Notes under the pieces: generated by a model | Database searches by the model: none | Told to the model about the DNA's origin: nothing | What the model saw: only the letters and a program-made list of their open reading frames with translations | Made by a program: the position numbers and the translations under genes | NCBI GenBank assembly: GCA_013695175.1 | Contig: JACDAZ010000232.1 | Location: 1 to 7,253 of the forward strand | Length of the DNA stretch: 7,253 nt | Source of the DNA: Flavisolibacter sp. | Lineage (GTDB): Bacteria; Bacteroidota; Bacteroidia; Chitinophagales; Chitinophagaceae | Direction of reading: 5' to 3' | Shown here: piece by piece, positions 1 to 5,547 of the stretch | Numbering within the stretch: the stretch's first letter is position 1 | Layout: the number at the start of each line of letters is the position of its first letter

Positions 1-918
1 GTAGTAGAAAGGACGGTCTGTAACTTCTTCAGGTTTACTATTTATCAAAACCCAATTTGTTCCTCCATCATTGCTTTCATACAATCCATTTTTTGCTGCT
101 TCTACTTTTGCATACACTCTTGAAGGCATACTGCGGGCAAAAGCAACACCAATACGCCCTAGTTCACCGGCAGGTAAACCATTTGCCGTACCTAATTTTT
201 TCCAGTTGTGGCCTCCATCATACGTAACATATAAACCGCTACCGGCCCCACCGCTTTTAAAATCCCAGGGTGTACGCCTGTGTTCCCACATGGCAGCAAT
301 TAGTTTATTTGGATTTGATGGATCCATAACCAGGTCACCTGTGCCACTTCTTTCATTGGTGTACAGAATACGGTTCCAGGTTGCACCACCATCAGTAGTT
401 TTATACACACCACGTTCAGGATGATCGGCATAAGGATTTCCTATAACACCTGCATAAACAATATCCGGATTACCTGGATCAATTATGACGCGGTGAATGT
501 TCCTTGTTTTCTCCAGACCCATTCTTCTCCATGTTTTGCCTCCGTCAATTGATTTATAAATTCCTTCTCCAATATTTATAGAATTACGGGGATTTCCTTC
601 TCCCGTACCTACCCACACTATATTTGGATTGGATTGCTGAATGGCAATGGAACCAATATTTATATTTTCCTGGTCATCAAATAAAGAAGTCCAGTTAGCT
701 CCGGAATTTTCTGTTTTCCAAACACCACCGGAGGCGGCGCCTACATACCAGGTATTTGGATTATTTACAACAACATCAATAGCTGTAACCCTGCCACTCA
801 TACCGGCAGGGCCAATACTACGGGGATTCCAGTTTTTTAAATCGTCTAAAGAAATTTTTTGTGCAGTAGCAGGATAAACAAAAATTAAAAAGGTCAGAGC
901 AGTAAAAAAGAATCGCAT
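1..918 (-). CDS. Exported Asp-box (BNR/sortilin VPS10-like) beta-propeller protein, N-terminal part
   Basis: The frame is open from an ATG at 918 to the left edge: 306 codons, C-terminus missing. Residues 1-20 form a classic signal peptide (hydrophobic FFFTALTFLIFVYP core, then ATAQ), so the protein is predicted to be exported. Four clear Asp-boxes (S/T-x-D-G-G-x-x-W) lie at about residues 123-130, 174-181, 232-239 and 282-289, with a degenerate copy at 69-76 (TENSGANW). They are spaced about 50-58 residues apart, one per propeller blade. Phrases such as NWNPRSIGPAGMSGRV, GVWKTENSG and DRPFYY are typical of the long (about 1000-residue) Bacteroidota proteins annotated as WD40/YVTN/BNR-like or sortilin-like glycosyl hydrolases. 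Substrate and enzymatic activity are unknown, and the fold alone does not prove hydrolase activity. The gene lies 100 bp downstream of msrB on the same strand, and I see no convincing promoter of its own, so read-through from msrB is possible. Confidence 0.88.
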   Translation of the reverse strand, partial: MRFFFTALTFLIFVYPATAQKISLDDLKNWNPRSIGPAGMSGRVTAIDVVVNNPNTWYVGAASGGVWKTENSGANWTSLFDDQENINIGSIAIQQSNPNIVWVGTGEGNPRNSINIGEGIYKSIDGGKTWRRMGLEKTRNIHRVIIDPGNPDIVYAGVIGNPYADHPERGVYKTTDGGATWNRILYTNERSGTGDLVMDPSNPNKLIAAMWEHRRTPWDFKSGGAGSGLYVTYDGGHNWKKLGTANGLPAGELGRIGVAFARSMPSRVYAKVEAAKNGLYESNDGGTNWVLINSKPEEVTDRPFYY

Positions 919-1018
919 TCAATAATTTTTAGCTCTAAACTTACAAAGAACATCGCTTTCAAAAATCAAATAACAAAATGTATTAATTAAAAAACACTGC
1001 TGTAGAGTCTTTTAAATT
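919..1018. other. Intergenic spacer between msrB and the Asp-box gene
   Basis: These 100 bp are AT-rich. I see no full TAnnTTTG match towards the Asp-box gene and no GC-rich hairpin followed by a T-run, so neither a separate promoter nor a terminator is supported. Co-transcription of the two genes is possible but unproven. Confidence 0.5.
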
Positions 1019-1567
1019 TTATTGCTGTTTATAATTTTCTTCGGCTTCTTTTGCTTTTTTAAAATCCAGTATGACTCCGTTAATGCAATAACGAAGTCCG
1101 GTTGGTGGTGGACCGTCTTCAAAAACATGACCAAGATGTGCTTTGCATCTTCCGCATTGCACTTCTGTCCGCGTCATTCCATGGCCATGATCAGGAGTGT
1201 AAATAATGCTTCCTTTTGAAATAGGTTCGTAAAAGGAGGGCCAGCCACAACCACTGTCAAATTTGGTATCGCTTTTAAATAAAGCATTGCCACAGGCAGT
1301 GCAGTAATAAGTTCCTATCTCTTTATAATGTTCCCATTTACTGGTTCCTGGTCGTTCAGTTCCTTTTTGCCTGGCAATATAAAATACGTCTTCCGGTAAA
1401 TATTTTTTCCATTCATCATCGCTAATACTAACCTTAGATGTATCTGTATTAGAATAAAGAGGATTTTTTTTAGTTGTATCTGACATTGTTTTTGTTTTTG
1501 CAGGTTGAGAATAAGTGTAGCTTTGTATGCTAAAAAACAAAGTAAGTAACAAAAGGATGGGTTTCAT
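1019..1567 (-). CDS. msrB: Peptide-methionine (R)-S-oxide reductase MsrB, exported form
   Basis: This enzyme reduces the R epimer of methionine sulfoxide in proteins back to methionine. It has 182 residues. Residues 1-21 (MKPILLLLTLFFSIQSYTYSQ) are a signal peptide without a lipobox, so a periplasmic location is inferred. The catalytic domain covers about 47-170. The structural zinc site is two CxxC pairs, C89/C92 (CTAC) and C138/C141 (CGRC). The GCGWPSF block at 106-112 carries C107, a possible resolving cysteine, and HLGHVFEDGPPPTGLRYCIN contains the catalytic cysteine C161. All family hallmarks are intact, and no MsrA domain is fused. The start at 1567 is chosen because it supplies the signal peptide; Met28 could start a shorter cytosolic form, which I consider less likely. 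The gene is divergent from adk and upstream of the Asp-box protein gene on the same strand. A periplasmic MsrB would repair oxidised envelope proteins. Confidence 0.95.
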   Translation of the reverse strand: MKPILLLLTLFFSIQSYTYSQPAKTKTMSDTTKKNPLYSNTDTSKVSISDDEWKKYLPEDVFYIARQKGTERPGTSKWEHYKEIGTYYCTACGNALFKSDTKFDSGCGWPSFYEPISKGSIIYTPDHGHGMTRTEVQCGRCKAHLGHVFEDGPPPTGLRYCINGVILDFKKAKEAEENYKQQ

Positions 1568-1581
1568 TTATTTTCTTCTAT

Positions 1582-1589
1582 CAAATTTA
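1582..1589 (-). promoter_or_regulatory. Candidate -7 promoter element for msrB
   Basis: Read on the minus strand this is TAAATTTG, a full match to the Bacteroidota -7 consensus TAnnTTTG, 14 nt upstream of the msrB ATG. I could not find a convincing TTTG -33 element at the usual distance, so the call rests on one short motif in AT-rich DNA. If used, the leader would be under 10 nt. Confidence 0.35.
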
Positions 1590-1679
1590 CGAATACCTGA
1601 TGCCTGTGGATTTAAATGAATGCTAAAGCGTGTTTTGATTTGGAAGAATATAGCTTACTTAAATTAAAAGATGAATAGC

Positions 1680-1687
1680 TATATTTG
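1680..1687 (+). promoter_or_regulatory. Candidate -7 promoter element for adk
   Basis: TATATTTG matches the Bacteroidota -7 consensus TAnnTTTG and ends 22 nt before the preferred adk start at 1710. No well-placed -33 TTTG is visible; TTTG copies at 1634-1637 and 1639-1642 are too far upstream. If this element is real, the in-frame ATG at 1671 lies upstream of the promoter core and cannot be the start. The motif is short and the region AT-rich, so chance occurrence is possible. Confidence 0.35.
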
Positions 1688-1709
1688 TTTTTTAAGGTTA
1701 GTAAGCAAT

Positions 1710-2306
1710 ATGTTAAATCTAATACTTTTTGGCCCTCCGGGTAGTGGAAAAGGTACGCAGTCGGAAAAAATTGTTGATAAATATGGGTTGGTGCATCTTT
1801 CTACAGGTAATTTATTAAGACAGGAAATTATAGATAAGACTCCTCTTGGACTGGAAGCCAAAAGTTTCATGGACAAAGGTCAGCTTGTTCCGGATGAAGT
1901 GGTGATAGGAATGATTGACAGCTGTCTTGAAAAACAACAGGATGCTAAAGGCTTTTTATTTGATGGTTTTCCAAGAACTGTTGCCCAGGCAGAAGCTCTT
2001 GACCGGCTGCTACAATTTAAAAAAACAGCTATACACAAGGTACTGGCATTAGAAGTTTCTGAAGAAGAATTGGTAACACGATTAATTAAAAGGGGTGAAA
2101 CTTCCGGAAGAAGCGATGATACAGATGAAGATATAATTCGCAGGCGTTTTGCTGTTTATAAAAATGAAACATATCCCGTTTCAAATTATTACAAAGAAGA
2201 AGAAAAGTTTGAATCTATTAAAGGTGAAGGGTCAGTGGAAGATATATTTAACACCATAAGTAAAAGCATTGAAAAAGAATTAGCAGCTCAAAACCTTACT
2301 GAATAA
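1710..2306 (+). CDS. adk: Adenylate kinase (short LID form)
   Basis: Adenylate kinase catalyses ATP + AMP to 2 ADP in the cytosol. With the start at 1710 the protein has 198 residues and begins MLNLILFGPPGSGKGTQ, the usual N-terminus of the family. An in-frame ATG at 1671 would add 13 unusual residues (MNSYICFLRLVSN), so I prefer 1710. The P-loop is GPPGSGKGT at 8-16. The AMP-binding segment is STGNLLR at 31-37, with Asn34 where many homologues have Asp. The DGFPRT motif is at 85-90. The LID is the short, zinc-free form: RLIKRGETSGRSDDTDEDIIRRR replaces the long cysteine-bearing LID. Bases AAGG at 1694-1697 are the only purine-rich stretch upstream, 12 nt from the ATG, and a weak ribosome-binding candidate. 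The stop overlaps the convergent surface-protein gene by 11 bp, leaving no room for an intergenic terminator. All catalytic motifs are intact. Confidence 0.96.
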   Translation: MLNLILFGPPGSGKGTQSEKIVDKYGLVHLSTGNLLRQEIIDKTPLGLEAKSFMDKGQLVPDEVVIGMIDSCLEKQQDAKGFLFDGFPRTVAQAEALDRLLQFKKTAIHKVLALEVSEEELVTRLIKRGETSGRSDDTDEDIIRRRFAVYKNETYPVSNYYKEEEKFESIKGEGSVEDIFNTISKSIEKELAAQNLTE

Positions 2307-3867
2307 TTTTTTCCAGCCTTGTAAGTTTCCCTTCTTCATTTATTCCTTCCAATATAACTTTAAATGAAGTGGATAGATCATTATTATAGAACTCGATCTT
2401 AATTTTTTTATTATTCTTATCTGTTAAAACATAAGGACTCCAGTATAAAGTGCTTCTAACATCCGAAACTTCATGCATCATATTATGTGTAGCATAATCG
2501 GGTGAATAAAATTCTTTCAGAACCGAATAGCCTACTACGCTGCCTGTTTCCAGTCCCTTGCCTCTTCTTGCTAAATCATCTCCACCTTTTCTTGTATAAA
2601 CTGCAATTGCACCACCTGCACCATTCCCAAAACCACCCATAAATGGGGGGTTGAAAATTTTTATAAGAGCAACATCACTCATAGAAACATGCGACATGTC
2701 TGCAGGTTCCATCATTGGCATTTCATCTAAGAACAAAGCAGTTGGACTTTGCCGCCAGCTTACATTATAAGCAAAACCACCTGCCGATTCTATTTGTAAA
2801 CCTGCTATTTTGCCTTGCAGGTATTCAAAAACATTCATTCTTGTAGTAGCCATAGGATCATCTATTATATTAAATGTTCTTGAGTTACCACTTTGAAATA
2901 ACCCGCTTGCATATTTCTTATCCAGTTCCTGTGTTCTGCTTTTTGTTTGTGAATAGACTTTTACTTCACTCAACGTTTTAGCAATGTAATTTAATTCAGG
3001 TACCTGCTCTTGTAATTTCTGTGCAAAATATTGCTGACGTTTTTGTTCTGTATATCGGGTTAAATGCAATGAAACCGGGTTTAAGAACTTTGGCTGATAA
3101 TAAGCTTCAGGGTTGTAAACAACATCTGTTTTTCTATTGAGCCTGTTATTCTGGTTAAATTGGTAAAACAATTTTACTGTATCAAAAAAAATCAAACCAA
3201 CCACTTCAAATTCACCTTTAGGTGTTACCGGGATGGTTAGCATTTGAGTGGAACTGTCTTTTGCCTGTATAAAACTTACAATAGTTGTATTAGCAGGAAT
3301 TTGACCGGGGGCTATACCTAAAACTTTACCTTTTATAGTTAGATTGTTTTCAACAGGAAAACGAAGTTCAGGATATTTAGCGGCAGCAATATTATTCCAG
3401 TTATACCTGCGCCATCCGTTTGTAAGCATTACCAGATCGAGATGATGAGATGCTGAATTATTTGAAAAATAGTAATATGGGTTGTGTATGTAACCTCTCA
3501 AATCAGATGTAAGAAGAAGGGATGATATAATATTATCATCACCTGTATTGTTTGTTATTTGTGCATCCGTAATGGAAATAGAAAGATTGGTTCTTAGCGT
3601 ATCATCTATTTCAATTTCAAAAATATTCTTGCCTCTCTTATTTAAGTTTTTCTCATGCCATTCCAGGGATGTATTAAAACTATAATCTCCTTTATTAATG
3701 AAAATGATTCTTTCTGCAATGGGGTTTGATTTTTCATCCAATAATGTTAATTGAACAGTACCTGTTGGTAAAGAGTCAATAGGAATATTTCCACTAATCA
3801 CTTCTGTTTGATCCATTCTCACTTTGGCAACATATATCAAATGCTTATGCATTTGAGCCAGTATCAT
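2296..3867 (-). CDS. C-terminal piece of the interrupted surface protein: plug-like domain, no signal peptide
   Basis: This 523-residue frame from the ATG at 3867 is the part downstream of the internal stop. It contains beta-rich domains (about 1-110), the family motif MLTNGWRRYNW at 147-157, a carboxypeptidase-regulatory-like segment beginning NNLTIKGKVLG at 174, and a TonB-receptor plug-like domain at about 344-428. The plug region reads MNVFEYLQGKIAGLQIESAGG, then ALFLDEMPM, DVALIKIFNPPFMGGFG and GGAIAVYTRKG. A conserved tail follows (LKEFYSPDYATHN, RSTLYWSPYV, IEFYNNDLST). There is no signal peptide and no Shine-Dalgarno near 3867, and recognisable family sequence extends 54 codons upstream of this Met. 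It is therefore best read as a fragment, not as an independent gene. Unless the stop is read through or the protein is re-initiated, it should not reach the envelope. Its stop overlaps adk by 11 bp. Confidence 0.7.
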   Translation of the reverse strand: MILAQMHKHLIYVAKVRMDQTEVISGNIPIDSLPTGTVQLTLLDEKSNPIAERIIFINKGDYSFNTSLEWHEKNLNKRGKNIFEIEIDDTLRTNLSISITDAQITNNTGDDNIISSLLLTSDLRGYIHNPYYYFSNNSASHHLDLVMLTNGWRRYNWNNIAAAKYPELRFPVENNLTIKGKVLGIAPGQIPANTTIVSFIQAKDSSTQMLTIPVTPKGEFEVVGLIFFDTVKLFYQFNQNNRLNRKTDVVYNPEAYYQPKFLNPVSLHLTRYTEQKRQQYFAQKLQEQVPELNYIAKTLSEVKVYSQTKSRTQELDKKYASGLFQSGNSRTFNIIDDPMATTRMNVFEYLQGKIAGLQIESAGGFAYNVSWRQSPTALFLDEMPMMEPADMSHVSMSDVALIKIFNPPFMGGFGNGAGGAIAVYTRKGGDDLARRGKGLETGSVVGYSVLKEFYSPDYATHNMMHEVSDVRSTLYWSPYVLTDKNNKKIKIEFYNNDLSTSFKVILEGINEEGKLTRLEKIIQ

Positions 3868-4029
3868 TACATTTTTTTGATTAGGAAATATCTTTTCACT
3901 TCTTCTAATAGTAAAAAATATAAATTTTTCATTTTGAATTACCTGTAACAGGGTGCCCTCTTGTTTGGCTGATGGTAAAATTGTTTTACCGGTTACACCA
4001 TCTTCATCTGTCCATTCAGCATAATAGCT

Positions 4030-4032
4030 TTA
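4030..4032 (-). other. Premature in-frame TAA (codon 215 of the surface-protein frame)
   Basis: On the minus strand the codons read CAA GGT TAA AGC TAT TAT, with open frame on both sides. TAA also terminates msrB, adk and the Kazal gene in this window, so a reassigned code is not supported. A one-base change from AAA (Lys), CAA (Gln) or GAA (Glu) would explain it; Lys is my guess from the family's pattern at this point. Confidence 0.85.
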
Positions 4033-4674
4033 ACCTTGAACAGGGGTTAGTTTAAAGGTTCCCATGCCGTCATGTACAGAAGTATATGAAACAATTAATT
4101 TACCTTCTGAATTTTTAATATCACCCCTTATGTTGCTTGGATATTGATGACCGTCAACAGCTTTAAATGCAATATTCGATTCTAATCCTGTCACTAAATC
4201 CCCGCCTTCAGGTAAAAAACGAACTGTTGTATTTGTTTTACTTGTTACAGGGTTTTTTTCAGTTACTATACCGATGGTTTTTGTAAACAAAAATGCTGTA
4301 TCAAAATTGAGCATCCATGTTGTGAAGGCACGGAAAATCAAATTTTTTCCTTTAAAGTTGGAAGGGATCTCATAATCTCCGGCTGCAGTTGATTCAAAAA
4401 TGGGGTACATTTTTTTGTCAATTACTTGTCGATTTTCGTCTATCAGTTCTGTATAAAAATTACTGCTGATTGATGAAGGAATATCTGAAGAAAATAAATA
4501 GGCTTTGAACCATATGGTTTCACCGGGGTAAAAACTTTGCTTATTAAAATGAACATAAATTTTTTCCTGCTGGTATTCCTGGTTATACTTTTTTAAATTT
4601 GAAATGATGTCCTGAGAAAATGTGGTATTAATAAAAGATAATGAAACTGAAATAAGAAGCAGAATTGGTTTCAT
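4030..4674 (-). CDS. N-terminal piece of the interrupted surface protein: signal peptide and macroglobulin-like region
   Basis: This 214-residue frame starts with a signal peptide (MKPILLLISVSLSFINTTFSQ) and contains a macroglobulin MG2-like motif at about 37-59 (EKIYVHFNK, FYPGETIWFKAYLF). A second beta-sandwich region begins around VRFLPEGGDLVTGLESNIAFKA, as in alpha-2-macroglobulin-like stretches of the family. It stops at TAA 4032-4030, in the middle of a domain, directly before SYYAEWTDEDG, which continues the same domain in the same frame. If translated it would be an exported, truncated product lacking the plug domain. The first seven residues (MKPILLL) are identical to those of MsrB nearby, but codon choice differs, so this looks like signal-peptide convergence and not recent duplication. 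Confidence 0.75.
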   Translation of the reverse strand: MKPILLLISVSLSFINTTFSQDIISNLKKYNQEYQQEKIYVHFNKQSFYPGETIWFKAYLFSSDIPSSISSNFYTELIDENRQVIDKKMYPIFESTAAGDYEIPSNFKGKNLIFRAFTTWMLNFDTAFLFTKTIGIVTEKNPVTSKTNTTVRFLPEGGDLVTGLESNIAFKAVDGHQYPSNIRGDIKNSEGKLIVSYTSVHDGMGTFKLTPVQG

Positions 4675-4678
4675 AGCA

Positions 4679-4686
4679 AAAAGGTA
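4679..4686 (-). promoter_or_regulatory. Weak candidate -7 element for the surface-protein gene
   Basis: On the minus strand this reads TACCTTTT, one base off TAnnTTTG, ending 4 nt before the ATG at 4674. An ATTG about 16 nt further upstream could serve as a poor -33 element. The position would give a nearly leaderless transcript, so I hold this loosely. Confidence 0.2.
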
Positions 4687-4775
4687 TAAAATACTTTGAT
4701 TGCAATATTAATACGTTAGGAAAATAATTGTTAATAGATATATCATCTTAAACTTCAATTAATGTACTTTCAGGA

Positions 4776-5252
4776 ATGGAAAATCAGAAAGAAGATTTTT
4801 TACAATACAGGTTTGTTGACCTTTTGAGACAAATACCTTCTGATATGTTACCCCATTGGGGCAAAATGAGTTTACAGCAGATGGTTGAACATTTTACTGA
4901 TACTGTAAAAATTGCTTCCGGAAAAACATCTCAACAGAAATTACATCCACACAATCCCGAACAACTGGTAAAAGCACATAGCTTTTTGATGAGTGATAAA
5001 CCTTTTAAAGAAAATACTCCAAATCCTTTATTACCCGAAGTTCCGGCACCTGTACGTAATAAAACTTTAAAAGAAGCATTAAATGAACTTCAAAAAGAAA
5101 TTGATTATTTCTTTTTGGTTTTTAATAAAAATGAACATTTGTTAACCAGGCATTTTTATTTTGGTGATTTGAATTATCAAATGAATGTTCAACTATTGTA
5201 CAAGCATGCATTGCATCACCTAAGGCAATTTGGTGTGCAATTACAACCCTGA
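4776..5252 (+). CDS. DUF1569 / DinB-like four-helix protein
   Basis: The protein has 158 residues and no signal peptide, so it is probably cytosolic. PHWGKMSLQQMVEHF at 26-40 matches the typical N-terminal motif of DUF1569 proteins, and HALHHLRQFGV at 144-154 fits the C-terminal HxxxHxxQ of the DinB/YfiT fold. H39, H144 and H148 form the expected three-histidine metal site of that superfamily. Members include thiol transferases and many proteins of unknown activity; nothing here fixes the substrate. The ATG at 4776 gives a natural start. AGGA sits immediately before it, too close to act as a Shine-Dalgarno. The gene is divergent from the interrupted surface-protein gene (101 bp gap) and ends exactly where the convergent Kazal gene ends, with zero bases between the stop codons. 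paaZ follows on the same strand after the Kazal gene; a functional link to paaZ is speculative. Confidence 0.78.
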   Translation: MENQKEDFLQYRFVDLLRQIPSDMLPHWGKMSLQQMVEHFTDTVKIASGKTSQQKLHPHNPEQLVKAHSFLMSDKPFKENTPNPLLPEVPAPVRNKTLKEALNELQKEIDYFFLVFNKNEHLLTRHFYFGDLNYQMNVQLLYKHALHHLRQFGVQLQP

Positions 5253-5468
5253 TTAATTAGCACATTCTCCTTCGGTCCATTTTTTTATGCCGGCTCTTAG
5301 TGCATAACAATCATTTGGATATGTTTTTCCATCACATCCGCATACAGGTTTATAAAGTTCAATACACATTTTGTTTTCATCTGCAGTTCCTATGCAATCG
5401 TTTTTATTGTTACATGTTGCAGAAGAGCTGATAATTGCAATGCACAAACAGAAAAGGGAAAGCTTCAT
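5253..5468 (-). CDS. Small Kazal-type protease-inhibitor domain protein, probable lipoprotein
   Basis: The preferred start at 5468 gives 71 residues: MKLSLFCLCIAIISSSATC, then a Kazal-like domain. The diagnostic stretch is YKPVCGCDGKTYPNDCYALRAG followed by WTEGEC. After the signal sequence there are seven cysteines. If the first (in SSSATC) is the lipidated residue, six remain, exactly enough for the three Kazal disulfides. The lipobox is imperfect (Thr at -1), so secretion by ordinary cleavage is the alternative. A longer in-frame start at 5501 would add 11 residues before the signal peptide and would place the ATG inside a palindrome and upstream of a -7 promoter match, so I reject it. Kazal domains inhibit serine proteases; the target here is unknown. 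The gene is divergent from paaZ across 79 bp and abuts the DUF1569 stop. Confidence 0.85.
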   Translation of the reverse strand: MKLSLFCLCIAIISSSATCNNKNDCIGTADENKMCIELYKPVCGCDGKTYPNDCYALRAGIKKWTEGECAN

Positions 5469-5486
5469 ATAGTTATTTAAGAAGCA

Positions 5487-5494
5487 CAAAGGTA
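5487..5494 (-). promoter_or_regulatory. Candidate -7 promoter element for the Kazal gene
   Basis: On the minus strand this reads TACCTTTG, a full match to TAnnTTTG, ending 18 nt upstream of the ATG at 5468. It lies almost wholly within the left arm of the palindrome at 5488-5509, so a protein bound there would be expected to occlude it. No clear -33 TTTG is seen at the usual distance. Confidence 0.45.
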
Positions 5495-5509
5495 TTTTCA
5501 AATACCTTT
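5488..5509. promoter_or_regulatory. Perfect palindrome in the Kazal/paaZ divergent region, candidate operator
   Basis: Arms AAAGGTATTT (5488-5497) and AAATACCTTT (5500-5509) are exact reverse complements separated by TC. Ten-base perfect arms with a 2-bp centre suit a dimeric DNA-binding regulator better than an RNA hairpin, because the loop would be too tight. The element overlaps the -7 match of the Kazal gene and lies 38 bp before the paaZ ATG. The right arm also reads TACCTTTA on the plus strand, one base off a -7 element pointing towards paaZ. Regulation of both genes by one factor is inferred; no regulator gene is present in the window. Confidence 0.55.
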
Positions 5510-5547
5510 ACCACTTTTATTTTAATAGTATTAAAACATGAAATTAT

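Larger units (their letters stand above)
2296..4674 (-). pseudogene. Macroglobulin/TonB-plug-like surface protein gene interrupted by an in-frame stop
   Basis: A single 793-codon frame runs from an ATG at 4674 to a TAA at 2296-2298, broken only by TAA at 4032-4030 (codon 215). Translating through the stop gives PVQG-*-SYYAEWTDEDGVTG, then 50 or so more residues without another stop before the next ATG at 3867. The two halves together show the full order of a known Bacteroidota family: signal peptide (1-21), macroglobulin-like segment with YVHFNKQSFYPGETIWFKAY (about 40-59), further beta domains, the LTNGWRRYNW motif (about 417-426), and a TonB-plug-like domain near the C-terminus (about 613-697) with no outer-membrane barrel. 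The stop probably replaced a lysine codon (AAA to TAA), which is my inference. Neither half alone has the complete architecture. Function in this family is not well defined; an envelope role is inferred from the signal peptide and plug. A sequencing error at one base is the main alternative. Confidence 0.8.

Noticed and set aside
985..1020. Possible terminator hairpin after msrB (AAAAGAC / GTGTTTT on the minus strand)
   Set aside because: The stem has a mismatch, almost no GC pairs and a long loop, so it is not a credible intrinsic terminator.
3868..4029. Possible frameshift between the two surface-protein frames
   Set aside because: The distance from the TAA to the next ATG is 162 bp (54 codons), so both pieces are in the same frame; only a stop codon separates them.
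4030..4032. TAA recoded as an amino acid (alternative genetic code)
   Set aside because: TAA ends msrB, adk and the Kazal gene in this same window, and the other frames contain no internal TAA that would call for reassignment.
1019..4674. Duplication suggested by identical MKPILLL starts of MsrB and the surface protein
   Set aside because: Synonymous positions differ and similarity ends after the seventh residue; both are simply hydrophobic signal peptides.
4698..4715. Short palindromes ATTGCAAT and TATTAATA upstream of the surface-protein gene
   Set aside because: Eight-base AT-rich symmetries are expected by chance in such sequence and have no second supporting feature.
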